A stretch of 64,000 nucleotides of DNA from Aeromicrobium marinum DSM 15272 (GTDB lineage Bacteria > Actinomycetota > Actinomycetes > Propionibacteriales > Nocardioidaceae). Made by a program: the position numbers and the translations under genes. The notes under the pieces are model-generated. The model saw nothing but the letters and a program-made list of their open reading frames with translations. It made no database searches and had not been told where the DNA came from. Numbering within the stretch: position 1 is the first letter of the stretch; each line of letters starts with the position of its first letter. Below are positions 14,947 through 22,793 of this stretch, in pieces. Where the stretch lies: the NCBI RefSeq assembly GCF_000160775.2, contig NZ_CM001024.1, forward strand, positions 62,001 to 126,000. Reading direction: 5' to 3'.

Positions 14947-15087
14947 ATGACCATCGCGCCTGAACCCGTCATCGAGCCCGGACCCGATGGCGACCCGGAC
15001 ATCACCCCCTCGTCGGATCCCGGAGGTGCTCCGGTCGTCCCGGACGCCGACCCCGACACCGCTCCTGCCCCGGACGGTCCGGAGTGA
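14947..15087 (+). CDS. 46-residue Pro/Asp-rich protein
   Basis: The product is low-complexity and acidic (PEPVIEPGPDGDPDITPSSD ... DADPDTAPAPDGPE), preceded by AAGGAGAG and a perfect SigF-type promoter. The stop overlaps the GTG of the membrane-protein gene (GTGA), so expression is coupled. It has the same length and composition as the product at 14107-14247 but no alignable motif beyond D-P repeats. Function is unknown; disorder is expected. Confidence 0.6.
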   Translation: MTIAPEPVIEPGPDGDPDITPSSDPGGAPVVPDADPDTAPAPDGPE

Positions 15088-15320
15088 ACCAGCCGGAACC
15101 CCGGACGCCCCGCCGGCTCGGCCTGGCCTACGTCCCGCTGGGCCTGGCCTGGCTGATCGGCCTGGGCCTCATCGCGCTCGCGCGGTGGGGCGATGTCGCG
15201 GCCGGCTGGGGATACCTGGGACTGGCCGTCGCGATCGCCTGTGCGCCGGCGACCGTCGGCCTGACGGTCGCGACGGCCAAGGCACGGTCGACCGGGCCGG
15301 ACGGCCCCGGACACGCATGA
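15084..15320 (+). CDS. small two-span membrane protein
   Basis: The 78-residue product from GTG 15084 has two transmembrane helices (YVPLGLAWLIGLGLIALA at about 16-33 and GYLGLAVAIACAPATVGLTV at about 43-62) and short charged ends. No family is recognised. It is translationally coupled to both neighbours by four-base overlaps. Confidence 0.7.
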   Translation: MNQPEPRTPRRLGLAYVPLGLAWLIGLGLIALARWGDVAAGWGYLGLAVAIACAPATVGLTVATAKARSTGPDGPGHA

Positions 15321-15955
15321 GCGTCCAGCCCGCCGACCCGCGGACGATGCTGTTCGACGGCCTCGAGATCGCCTACGACCAGCACGTGCTGGAGCCCCGC
15401 CCGTGGACGATCGCACAGGCGGAGTGGGTCGCCGAGGCGGCGGCCGAGGTGCCGCCCGGCCCGATGCTCGAGCTGTTCGCCGGGGTCGGCCACATCGGTC
15501 TGGCCGCGGCACGCCGACGAGGACGGATCCTCGTCCAGGTCGAGATCGACCGGTGGGCCGCGCAGTTCGCCCACCTGAACGCCGAGACGGCCGGCCTGTC
15601 CGACCTGGTGGAGGTGCGGTGCGCCCCCGTGGAGTCCGCGCTGGCCCCGGACGAGGCGTTCCCCCTGATCCTGGCCGATCCGCCGTGGGTCGACGCCGAG
15701 CTCGTGCACCAGTACCCGGCCGACCCCCGACTCTGCATCGACGGGGGCGCCGACGGGCTGCAGCTGGTGCGAGCGGCGCTGGAAGTGATCGGTGCCCATC
15801 TGGTCACCTCCGGTCTGGCGGTGCTCCAGGTCGGGCCCACCCAGGTGCCCGCCGTGCGGGAGGCCGTGGAGGGTCTCGACACCGGCCTCAGCATCTGCGA
15901 GGTCAGGGAGTTCAACCGCGGGGCGCTCGTCGGACTGACCCGCCGGCCGGCCTGA
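15317..15955 (+). CDS. class I SAM-dependent methyltransferase
   Basis: The 212-residue protein has the Rossmann SAM motif LELFAGVGHIGLAAA (motif I), an acidic ribose-binding residue at VQVEIDRW, and the catalytic DPPW motif (LILADPPWVD) characteristic of N6-adenine or amino-group methyltransferases in the RsmD/HemK/TrmN6 range. The substrate (rRNA, tRNA or protein) cannot be told. ATG 15317 overlaps the stop of the membrane-protein gene. It is the last gene of the small operon. Confidence 0.85.
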   Translation: MSVQPADPRTMLFDGLEIAYDQHVLEPRPWTIAQAEWVAEAAAEVPPGPMLELFAGVGHIGLAAARRRGRILVQVEIDRWAAQFAHLNAETAGLSDLVEVRCAPVESALAPDEAFPLILADPPWVDAELVHQYPADPRLCIDGGADGLQLVRAALEVIGAHLVTSGLAVLQVGPTQVPAVREAVEGLDTGLSICEVREFNRGALVGLTRRPA

Positions 15956-16009
15956 CGCTCCGGCAGGTCGTCGTCGCGCACGATCAGGCGGAGCGGCTCC
16001 GCGTCCGGC

Positions 16010-16234
16010 TCACCGCCGGTCGAGGTAGGTCGGGCACGTCGGGCGGTGCCACTCGCGGCGGAGGAGACGTCCGTCGGGGCCGGGCACGATCTCCTCGAAC
16101 CAGCCCGGACACCAACGGCAGGGCGGCGGCGGGTCGTCGAGGTCGTGGTGCAACGGCAGGGCCGCCCGGGACCGGAGGTCGTCCGGTCCCGGGCGGTGGT
16201 CACGCGTCTGGATCAAGAGACGTCCCCGCGCCAT
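16010..16234 (-). CDS. small putative metal-binding protein
   Basis: The frame encodes up to 74 residues; the C-terminal part looks like a genuine conserved protein with Cys/His spacing CRWCPGWFEEIVPG ... REWHRPTCPTYL (CxxC, His, Cys), possibly a zinc knuckle. ATG 16234 overlaps the SRPBCC gene and would place a 15-bp hairpin inside the coding region, so a start further in (TTG near 16155) may be right. Read as probable, not certain. Confidence 0.4.
   Translation of the reverse strand: MARGRLLIQTRDHRPGPDDLRSRAALPLHHDLDDPPPPCRWCPGWFEEIVPGPDGRLLRREWHRPTCPTYLDRR
16162..16196 (-). terminator. 15-bp stem hairpin after the SRPBCC gene
   Basis: A perfect 15-bp stem (16162-16176 with 16182-16196) closes a 5-nt loop, 17 bp beyond the stop of the SRPBCC gene on the minus strand. 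It fits a transcription terminator, though without a T-run. It lies within the uncertain small frame at 16010-16234. Confidence 0.55.
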
Positions 16235-16665
16235 GCGCCGGTCTCGATCCCGTGCCGGTTCTCGATGAACTCCTTGAACCGTCCCAGGTCGCCCTCGACC
16301 CGGCGGGTCAGGATGCCGGTCTTGTCCGCCACGTTCTCGACGAACCCCTCGGGGTCGATCTCCATCCGGGCGGTCACCTCCGTGCCGCCGTCCGGCAACG
16401 CACGGAAGCTGATCTGGCCCGCGTGCTCCGGGCCGGAGTCGGACTTCCAGGCGATGCGCTCGTCCGGGTGCTGCTCGGTCACGGTGGCGTCGAACTCGCG
16501 GCTGGACGGGCCGATGCTGATCTTCCAGTGCAGGTGGGTGTCGTCCTTCTGGGTGACCTCGTCGACGCCCTCCATGAACTGCGGGAAGTCCTCGAACTGC
16601 GTCCACTGGTTGTAGGTGCTGGTCACGTCGGTCGCGACCTCGCAGGTGGCCGTGATGGTGCTCAT
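16213..16665 (-). CDS. SRPBCC (START-like) family protein
   Basis: The 150-residue protein of the polyketide cyclase/dehydrase-like SRPBCC fold starts with beta1 and the short helices (TCEVATDVTSTYNQWTQFED then FPQFMEGVDEV), then the antiparallel sheet (HLHWKISIG, DATVTEQHPDERIAWKS) and the long C-terminal helix (LGRFKEFIENRH). It binds a hydrophobic ligand; members of this type (DUF2505/cyclase-like) are often stress-induced. Start ATG 16665 follows AGGAGAC and a GATT-N15-GGGTAC promoter. Confidence 0.88.
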   Translation of the reverse strand: MSTITATCEVATDVTSTYNQWTQFEDFPQFMEGVDEVTQKDDTHLHWKISIGPSSREFDATVTEQHPDERIAWKSDSGPEHAGQISFRALPDGGTEVTARMEIDPEGFVENVADKTGILTRRVEGDLGRFKEFIENRHGIETGAWRGDVS

Positions 16666-16703
16666 CCGGTGTCTCCTCTCGTGGTGGTTGCTTGCCCGGT
16701 GCA

Positions 16704-16728
16704 GTACCCGCGGCCGCCCGGGTGAATC
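16704..16728 (-). promoter_or_regulatory. near-consensus SigF-type promoter
   Basis: On the minus strand GATT (16728-16725), 15 bases, GGGTAC (16709-16704); one mismatch in the -35. It lies 39 bp upstream of the SRPBCC start and back to back with the plus-strand site at 16755. Confidence 0.6.
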
Positions 16729-16754
16729 GCGCGCACCGCCGGTCGGCGGGCACC

Positions 16755-16780
16755 GTTTCGGGTCGGCACTGCTGGGGTAG
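16755..16780 (+). promoter_or_regulatory. SigF-type promoter
   Basis: GTTT (16755-16758), 16 bases, GGGTAG (16775-16780), about 93 bp before ATG 16873 of the FAD/Rieske gene. One mismatch at the last base of the -10. Confidence 0.6.
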
Positions 16781-16872
16781 TCCGGGGTGGCAGGCGTCGG
16801 TGGGAGTTTCCTGTGGGGGGCTGACCGACCCGCCGACGCCTGTACCACCGGTCCTTACCCCGAGGAGCTCCC

Positions 16873-18365
16873 ATGGTCTCGATCTGGCGTGACGGATCGC
16901 CCGCGATCCCCACCGACCCCCTGCCCGCCGAGGAGGAGTACGACGACGTGGTGGTGGGTGCCGGACTGACGGGCCTCACCACGGCCCTGCTGCTGGCCCG
17001 CGCGGGCCGCCGGGTGGGCGTGCTGGAGGCCCGCGAGGTCGGGGCCGTCGCGACCGGCAACACGACGGCGAAGCTCAGCGTCCTGCAGGGCACCAAGCTG
17101 TCGGCGATCGACCGCCACCACGGTCCCGAGGTCGTGCGCGCCTACGTCGCGGACAACGTCGAGGGCCAGCAGTGGCTGACGAGGTACTGCGAGGACCACG
17201 GCGTCCCGCTCCAGCACCGCACCGCGTTCACCTACGCCGGGACCGAGGACGGGACCCCCGTGGTGCGGCGGGAGATGGAGGTGGCTGCGGCCGCCGGACT
17301 CGACGTGCGGTGGGAGGACGAGCCGGGTGTGCCGTTCGAGACCCACGGCGCCGTCGCGCTCGATGCCCAGACGCAGTTCGACCCGATGGACGTGCTCGCG
17401 GCACTCGCCGAGGACCTCCGCGGGCGCGGAGGAATGGTCCACGAGGGGGTCCGGGTCACCGGGGTCGACGCAGGGGACCCGTGCGTCATCACGTGCGACG
17501 TCGCCACCGTCAAGGCCGGGAACGTCGTGCTCGCCACCGGGGTGCCGGTGCTCGACCGTGGCCTGCACTTCGCGACCGCCGAGCCGGTGCGCTCCTACTG
17601 CATCGCCTTCGAGGGGGTGACCGATCCGCCGGACGGGATGTTCCTGTCGGCCGACGCGCCGTCGCGGTCGCTGCGGACCGCTCCGCGGGGCGACGGTTCG
17701 ACCCGTCTGGTCGTCGGCGGCGCCGGGCACGGGGTCGGTCGCAGCCGTTCGCCCCTGCGTCACCTGGACGAGCTGCGCGAGTGGACCGCCACGCACTTCC
17801 CGGGTGCGCGCGAGACCCACTGGTGGTCGGCCCAGGACTACGCGCCCGTCGACCAGCTGCCGTTCGCCGGAGCACTGCCCCTCGGCGACGGGCGGGTCCT
17901 CGCGGCGACCGGGTTCGACAAGTGGGGCATGACCAACGGCGTCGCCAGCGCCCTGGCCCTCACCGAGCGGATCCTCGGCGGGGCCGACGTTCCGTCGAGC
18001 CGCGGCCGCGGTCGGGTCGTCGAGCTCAGGTCCACCGCCGCAGCGGTGCTGCACAACGCCGAGGTCGGCACGCGGATGTCCGCCGGGTGGCTGGGGACCG
18101 TCACGGGCTCGGCTCCGGACTCACCGCCCGAAGGTCAGGGCGCGGTCGGCCGGTGCGGTCGGGGCCCGCCGTGGCGGTGTCCACGGTCGACGGACGCACG
18201 CGCTCGGTCTCGGGGGTCTGCCCCCACCTGGGCGGGATCCTGCGATGGAACGACGCCGAAAGGTCGTGGGACTGCCCGCTGCACGGGTCGCGGTTCGCCC
18301 CAGACGGCGAGCTGCTCGAGGGGCCGGCGACCTCACCGCTCGTCCCGGTCGATCGCGACCGCTGA
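16873..18365 (+). pseudogene. FAD-dependent oxidoreductase with C-terminal Rieske domain, frameshifted
   Basis: Frame 1 from ATG 16873 encodes a DAO-type flavoprotein: VVVGAGLTGLTTALLLARAG (FAD-binding), NTTAKLSVLQGTKLS, and a C-terminal FAD motif (GFDKWGMTNGVA). At about 18150-18165 the homology moves to another frame, which carries the Rieske 2Fe-2S ligands CPHLGG and CPLHGSRF and ends at TGA 18365. Restoring one G in the G4 run at 18161-18164 fuses both into one protein of 497 residues, the usual size of this family (glycine/D-amino-acid-oxidase-like plus Rieske). It is either a recent one-base deletion or a sequencing error. As read, the protein loses its iron-sulfur domain. Confidence 0.85.
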
Positions 18366-18368
18366 GGC

Positions 18369-19046
18369 TCAGAGCCGGATCCGGCCGCCTCCGCGGGCCA
18401 GTGCCGTCACCAGGTCGGACACCTGGGCGTCGAGCAGGACCGAGCGGGTGAACTCCGTGGCCAGTCCGGTGAACGTCCGGTGGTGGCGCACCATCGCGTG
18501 CCCACCCTCCTCGACGCGGACGTAGGAGCAGCGGGTCCGGCGTCCGATCCGGTCGGCCACCCCGAGCGATCGGGAGGGCGACGCCACCCGGTCCTGACCC
18601 CCGTGCACCACCAGGACTTGACGGCCGGCGAGGTCGGCTCGACTGTCGTCGGCCATGACCCAGGGGTTGAGGGCGACGACGCTCGTGACCGGCGCTGCAC
18701 CGCCGGCCAGCAGTGCGGCCCTGCCGCCGAGGGAATGACCGACCAGCCCGACCGGCAGGTCGGGTCCGACACGTCGACCGACCTCCTCCACGGCACGGAG
18801 GGCGTCGTCCACCGGCGTGGGCGGACCGCTCCACCCGCGGGCCGAGTTGAGCAGCCGGAAGACCGCTAGACGTGACGGCTCCGCGTGGGCGAGGTGCCGG
18901 GCCAGCGGGACCATCCGCAGGACCGACAGCTGCCGCCGCGACACGGTCGCGTCGGGGCCTCGGGAGCCGCCACCGTGGAGCACCAGGACGGAGCCCTCCG
19001 GCCGGTCGGGCACGTGGGTCGCCACGAGGCGGGAGGAGGACGTCAC
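18369..19046 (-). CDS. alpha/beta hydrolase
   Basis: The 225-residue protein has the alpha/beta-hydrolase strand (GSVLVLHGGGSRG), nucleophile elbow GHSLGG (Ser about 117), an acidic residue in VVHGGQDRVAS and the catalytic His in EEGGHAMVRHH. Ester or dienelactone-type substrates are possible but not specified by sequence. The start overlaps the stop of the SRPBCC gene upstream by four bases, so the two form an operon convergent with the FAD/Rieske gene. Confidence 0.85.
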   Translation of the reverse strand: MTSSSRLVATHVPDRPEGSVLVLHGGGSRGPDATVSRRQLSVLRMVPLARHLAHAEPSRLAVFRLLNSARGWSGPPTPVDDALRAVEEVGRRVGPDLPVGLVGHSLGGRAALLAGGAAPVTSVVALNPWVMADDSRADLAGRQVLVVHGGQDRVASPSRSLGVADRIGRRTRCSYVRVEEGGHAMVRHHRTFTGLATEFTRSVLLDAQVSDLVTALARGGGRIRL

Positions 19047-19474
19047 AACGACTCGAGCGTACGCTCCATGCTCTCGGCCGCATCGTCACCGATCTTCTTC
19101 AGCGCGACCGGCATGAGCGGCTCGGCGAGCTTGGCGGCACCCTGGGGGCTGAACTCGGCCGTGTACGTCACGGTGGTCCGCCGGTCGTCCCCCTCGAACT
19201 CCAGGGTGTCCAGCAGCTCCAGGCCGGTGGTGCGCCCCTCGAGCACGAACTCGCGCATCGGCGCGAAGGTCAGCACGGTGTACTCCACCTCGGTCTCGTG
19301 GCCCAGCACCTTGGACACGTTGCGGTACACCGTGCCCTCGGTCCCGTCGCCGCTGATCCGCTCGGTCGAGACGGTCGGCGGGTCCCACTCCTCGGTGGTG
19401 GTGAAGTCGGTCAGGAACGTCCACACCCGCTCCAGGGGCTGGTCGACCGTGACGGTGCGGCTGATCTCGGGCAT
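19043..19474 (-). CDS. SRPBCC family protein
   Basis: The 143-residue START-like protein begins MPEISRTVTVDQPLERVWTF, followed by FLTDFTTTEEWDPPTV, a central sheet (YRNVSKVLGHETEVEYTVL, VTYTAEFSPQG) and a long C-terminal helix (MPVALKKIGDDAAESMERTL). It resembles actinobacterial polyketide-cyclase-like stress proteins. ATG 19474 follows GAGGAG. A GTTT-N15-GGGAAC promoter-like site lies 49 bp upstream. Confidence 0.88.
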   Translation of the reverse strand: MPEISRTVTVDQPLERVWTFLTDFTTTEEWDPPTVSTERISGDGTEGTVYRNVSKVLGHETEVEYTVLTFAPMREFVLEGRTTGLELLDTLEFEGDDRRTTVTYTAEFSPQGAAKLAEPLMPVALKKIGDDAAESMERTLESL

Positions 19475-19522
19475 GGCTCCTCCTCGTGGTCGTGGTGCCG
19501 GCATGAGTCCGACACCCGCGAG

Positions 19523-19547
19523 GTTCCCGCCGTCCACGGAACGAAAC
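19523..19547 (-). promoter_or_regulatory. SigF-like promoter with -10 mismatch
   Basis: On the minus strand GTTT (19547-19544), 15 bases, GGGAAC (19528-19523), one mismatch from GGGTAC. It is placed 49 bp before the SRPBCC start and back to back with the plus-strand site at 19573. Confidence 0.5.
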
Positions 19548-19572
19548 ACCGGCCCTCTCGGCCACGCGCCTC

Positions 19573-19597
19573 GTTTCCCGCCCTGCCGGCTGGGTAA
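19573..19597 (+). promoter_or_regulatory. SigF-type promoter of the envelope-stress genes
   Basis: GTTT (19573-19576), 15 bases, GGGTAA (19592-19597), 58 bp before ATG 19656. It would drive the YtxH-like, holin-like, DUF3618 and DUF4235 genes, which overlap end to end. Confidence 0.7.
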
Positions 19598-19655
19598 GGA
19601 CTGCCGGACAGGTGGTCCGGGACTCCGGCCCACTCCCGACCCCGAGGGGGAACGC

Positions 19656-19955
19656 ATGTTCAGGAAGACACTCCTGCTCGCTGCCGGTGGCGCCGGCTAC
19701 GTGCTCGGCGCGCGCGCCGGCCGCGAGCGGTACGAGCAGATCATGAGCCGCGTCGAGGGTCTGCGCAACGACCCCACGGTGCAGCAGGCGGCCCAGGACG
19801 CCCGGTCCGCCGCGTCGGACGTCGTCGACGACCTCAAGGAATCCGCCCAGCAGGCGGGCGCCGAGGTGACCGGCCGGTCCGACGACACCGACGGTGCCCG
19901 CTCGGCCGAGCCGGCGCCGGCGAAGGGCGTGCCGGGTGGTGCGACCGGTGTCTGA
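19656..19955 (+). CDS. YtxH-like small membrane protein
   Basis: The 99-residue product has a short hydrophobic N-terminal span with a Gly motif (LLLAAGGAGYVLGARAGRER), then a helical region and a disordered acidic Pro/Ala tail, as in actinobacterial YtxH-domain stress proteins. ATG 19656 is preceded by GAGGGGG. The stop overlaps the GTG of the holin-like gene. Confidence 0.8.
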   Translation: MFRKTLLLAAGGAGYVLGARAGRERYEQIMSRVEGLRNDPTVQQAAQDARSAASDVVDDLKESAQQAGAEVTGRSDDTDGARSAEPAPAKGVPGGATGV

Positions 19956-20336
19956 CCGGACGGAGCAGCAGTCCGTCGGCGAGCTGGTCGACCAGGCGGC
20001 GGAGCAGGCGAGCCATCTCGTCCGCGACGAGATCCGGCTGGCCACCGCCGAGATCAAGGACAGCGCACGACACGCAGGATCCGGCGCCGGTCTTCTCGGG
20101 GCGCCGGACTCTTCGTGGTGCTGGCGTTGCTGACGCTCACCGGCGCGGCCGTGGCGGGACTCGCCCTGGTCATGGACGTGTGGGCGGCAGCGCTCGTCGT
20201 GGGCGGTGCCCACCTGCTGACCGCGGCCCTGGCCACGCTGGCGGGCCGGGCCCAGCTCGGACGGGTCGGACCACCGAAGCAGACCGCAGAGAACGTGCGA
20301 CTCGACGTCGCCGCAGTCAGAGGAGGATCGTCATGA
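19948..20336 (+). pseudogene. actinobacterial phage-holin-family membrane protein, frameshifted
   Basis: Frame from GTG 19948 encodes the start of the Act_membr/Holin-X family (SVGELVDQAAEQASHLVRDE then IRLATAEIKD), then breaks at a G4 run (20098-20101). The second frame continues with the two expected membrane spans (FVVLALLTLTGAAVAGLALV, AAALVVGGAHLLTAALATLA) to TGA 20336. One extra G restores a 129-residue protein of normal family length. The second half has no start codon of its own with a ribosome binding site. The same type of lesion occurs in the FAD/Rieske gene. Confidence 0.85.
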
Positions 20337-20599
20337 CCAGCACCACAGGTCGACACGCCGACACGGCGGACCTTGCCGAGGAGCTGTCCCACACGCGCGA
20401 GCAGCTCGGCGCCACCGTGCACGAGCTGGGTGAGCGCCTCGACGTCAAGCGACAGGTCACCGATTCGGCGCACGAGGTCGGCCACCAGGTGGCCTCGTCG
20501 GCGGACCGCGCCCGACGGTCGCTGATCGCCCACGCCCCCGAGGTCGCCGTGGCGTCCGTCGCGGCGGGGGTCGCCTGGGTCGCCTGGAAGCGGCTCTGA
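20333..20599 (+). CDS. DUF3618 domain protein
   Basis: The 88-residue product has the DUF3618 core (LAEELSHTREQLGATVHELG then ERLDVKRQVTD) and a short C-terminal hydrophobic segment (VAVASVAAGVAWVAWKRL). The family is widespread beside YtxH/holin/DUF4235 genes in actinobacteria. Preceded by GGAGGA; the start overlaps the holin-like stop by four bases. Confidence 0.88.
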   Translation: MTSTTGRHADTADLAEELSHTREQLGATVHELGERLDVKRQVTDSAHEVGHQVASSADRARRSLIAHAPEVAVASVAAGVAWVAWKRL

Positions 20600-20898
20600 T
20601 GGGCCGCGCAGGAGCGCGCCCCAGCACCTCGGCGAAGATCCTGTACCGGCCGGTCGGGCTGGTGAGCTCGATCACCGCAGGCCTGATCGCCTCCGCGGTC
20701 TTCCGTGCCGTGTGGGGACGCACCGTCAGCGGCAGTGACGGCGAGGCGCCCCAGCCGTTGGAGAGCGAGTACGGACTGCGGCAGATCCTGCCGGCTGCCC
20801 TGATCCAGGGCGCGATCTACGCCGTGGTGAAGGCGGCGACCCAGCGGGGCGGGGCGAGGGCCTTCCAGCGAGTCACCGGTGAGTGGCCGGGGTCCTGA
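20599..20898 (+). CDS. DUF4235 membrane protein
   Basis: The 99-residue product has the DUF4235 pattern: KILYRPVGLVSSITAGLIAS, a first span, FRAVWGR, and a second hydrophobic helix (AALIQGAIYAVVKAATQRGG). The TGATG overlap with the DUF3618 gene couples translation. Last gene of the small operon. Confidence 0.88.
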   Translation: MGRAGARPSTSAKILYRPVGLVSSITAGLIASAVFRAVWGRTVSGSDGEAPQPLESEYGLRQILPAALIQGAIYAVVKAATQRGGARAFQRVTGEWPGS

Positions 20899-20973
20899 GA
20901 CCGCGCCCCGTCACGGGGCCGGAGCGCCGGGGCCCGCTCGATCTGCGCGGACCCCGGCGTGCCGGTCCGGGGA

Positions 20974-21750
20974 TCAGACCGCCTGCCGGCGGTCGACCCC
21001 CATCGACGTGCGCAACGACTGCAGCACCCGACTGAGCCGCCGCGAGATCTGCATCTGGCTGACGCCCACGGCCTCACCGATCTCGCGCTGGGTGAGTCCC
21101 TCGAAGAACCGGAGCTTGATCAGCTCCTTGTCCTCGTCGGTGAGTCCCTCCCACGCGGGAGTGAAGTCGCACCACTCCTCGACGAACTCCATGTCGTCGC
21201 CGACCGCGGCCAGCCGGTCGGCCAGCGGAGCCTCGCTCGCGCCCCGCGGCTCGTCGAGCGACGTGGTGCGGAAGCAGCCGTTGGCGGCGCTCGCCTCGGC
21301 CACGGCCTCGCGCGGCACGTGCAGGCGTGCGGCCAGCTCGTCGAGGGTCGGCTCCACCGACGACTCGTGAGCAGCCTCCTCCTTGGCCTTGCGGAGGTCG
21401 ACCTGCAGCTGCTGGATGGACCGCGGCGGACGGATCGTCCAGCCGTGGTCACGGAAGTGCCGCTTCAGCTCGCCGGAGATCGTGACGGCGGCGAACGAGG
21501 CGAAGTCGCCCCGGTCGGCCCGGAACCGGCGAACGGCCTTGACCAGGGCCAGGTTGGCGACCTGGCGCAGGTCGTCGAGCTCCAGGCCGCGGTTGCGGTA
21601 CCGGGAGGCGAGCGAGTTGGCGAAGCCCAGATGGCTCCGCACCACGTCGTCCTCGAGCTGGGCGCGTTCCGCCGGTTCTGCATCGGCGGCGCGGGTGAGG
21701 AGGAGGGAAGTTTCCTCCGAAGATGGGATGGCTGACGTGATGGATTCCAC
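20974..21750 (-). CDS. alternative sigma factor, SigB/SigF/SigG subfamily
   Basis: The 258-residue protein carries region 2 (VVRSHLGFANSLASRYRNRG, LDDLRQVANLALVKAVRRF, ISGELKRHFRDHGW), region 3 (IQQLQVDLRKAKEE ... TLDELAARLHVPREAVAEA) and region 4 with helix-turn-helix (GLTDEDKELIKLRFFEGLTQ, REIGEAVGVSQMQISRRLS). Length and region-3 content match the stress/sporulation group. It probably reads the GTTT-N15-GGGTA sites around it (inference). No anti-sigma factor gene adjoins it. It is convergent with the DUF4235 gene. Confidence 0.93.
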   Translation of the reverse strand: MESITSAIPSSEETSLLLTRAADAEPAERAQLEDDVVRSHLGFANSLASRYRNRGLELDDLRQVANLALVKAVRRFRADRGDFASFAAVTISGELKRHFRDHGWTIRPPRSIQQLQVDLRKAKEEAAHESSVEPTLDELAARLHVPREAVAEASAANGCFRTTSLDEPRGASEAPLADRLAAVGDDMEFVEEWCDFTPAWEGLTDEDKELIKLRFFEGLTQREIGEAVGVSQMQISRRLSRVLQSLRTSMGVDRRQAV

Positions 21751-22057
21751 AACTGACCCCTGGGTCGAGTGCGTCGATCCGGCTACGTCCTAACCGAACG
21801 AATCCCTTTCACCGTGGCAGGTGCCCGGTCATTTGGCAAGCCCCGGGGTGGCCCGGGCGGGCCATGTGGACTGGTTCTCCCGGGCCATCAGGCATCAGGA
21901 CCGGGTCCGTGGAAAAGGCGGCCGGCTGTTTCTTCAACCGACCGCCCCGACGCCTGAGCGTCTCCGAGGGTGGACACGGTGCACCGTCACCACCCTCGCT
22001 CGGGGCGTACCCGCGGTCAGGAGTCGTAACCCCCGGCAGCCGGGTATTCCTGCACGG
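21751..22057. other. intergenic region with hairpin
   Basis: The 340-bp gap between the sigma gene and the first GAF-ANTAR gene has no plausible coding frame. It holds several GC-rich inverted repeats, the clearest an 8-bp stem (21966-21973 with 21990-21997) enclosing GGTGCACC, and a second possible promoter (GTCG-N15-GGGTAT ending 22047). The sigma gene's own promoter must lie at the left end, but no GGGTA-type site is seen there. Confidence 0.4.
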
Positions 22058-22082
22058 GTTTGTCCGCGCGGAGCAGGGGTAC
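22058..22082 (+). promoter_or_regulatory. SigF-type promoter, nearly leaderless
   Basis: GTTT (22058-22061), 15 bases, GGGTAC (22077-22082), only 9 bp before ATG 22092. Transcription from it would start within a few bases of the ATG, and no Shine-Dalgarno sequence is present. Confidence 0.65.
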
Positions 22083-22091
22083 GCCCGACCC

Positions 22092-22781
22092 ATGAGTTCC
22101 GACGCCATCCACCAGCGCCTCGCGGCGATGGCAGCCGACCTCGAACAGCACCGCACCCCGGCCGCCGTCATCGAGATGATCAGCGGCTACGCCTGCGAGA
22201 TGCTGAGAGCCGACGACGCCGGCGTGCTGATCATGCACTCACGACGACGCTTCGACACACCGGCGTCGACGTCGGCGGTCGTGCACCAGGCGCACATGCT
22301 GCAGACCGAGCTCGGGGAGGGTCCCTGCCTCGACGCGATCGAGGGCAAGGCGACCTACCGGACCGGTGACACCGCGCGCGACCCCCGCTGGCCTCGCTGG
22401 GGTCCGGCGGCGACGGACCTGGGCATCCGCAGCGCGCTCGGGGTGCGCCTGGCGACCCGGACCCGCGGCTACGGTTCGCTCAACATCTACGACCGGGGCC
22501 TCGACGCCTTCTCGGTGCGGGACTCCGAGGTGGCCGAGATGCTCGCCGCACACGCCACGGCCGCGCTGGCCTGGTCGGACCGTGAGCAGGGGCTGACCGA
22601 CGCGCTGGAGAGCCGGACCGTGATCGGCCAGGCGCAAGGCATCCTCATGCAGAAGTTCGACATCGACGCCGAGGCGGCGTTCTCGTTCCTCAAGCGGATC
22701 TCGCAGGACGAGAACCTGCGCCTGGTGGCCGTGGCCGAGGCGATCGTCCAGCAGCGCGACGCCAACGCGCGCCCCGAGTAG
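22092..22781 (+). CDS. GAF and ANTAR domain protein
   Basis: The 229-residue protein has a GAF sensor domain (about 10-155; GEGPCLDAIEGKATYRTGDT is the usual GAF loop) and a C-terminal ANTAR RNA-binding domain (about 165-225; ESRTVIGQAQGILMQKFDID ... LKRISQDENLRLV). ANTAR proteins bind paired RNA stem-loops and prevent termination. The ligand of the GAF domain is unknown and no kinase adjoins it. The gene follows a SigF-type promoter with almost no leader. Confidence 0.92.
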   Translation: MSSDAIHQRLAAMAADLEQHRTPAAVIEMISGYACEMLRADDAGVLIMHSRRRFDTPASTSAVVHQAHMLQTELGEGPCLDAIEGKATYRTGDTARDPRWPRWGPAATDLGIRSALGVRLATRTRGYGSLNIYDRGLDAFSVRDSEVAEMLAAHATAALAWSDREQGLTDALESRTVIGQAQGILMQKFDIDAEAAFSFLKRISQDENLRLVAVAEAIVQQRDANARPE

Positions 22782-22793
22782 GTCGCCCGCGCC

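Noticed and set aside
12849..14963. 704-codon plus-strand frame
   Set aside because: Antisense shadow of the hydrolase and small acidic genes; low-complexity Arg/Gly/Ala translation with no domain.
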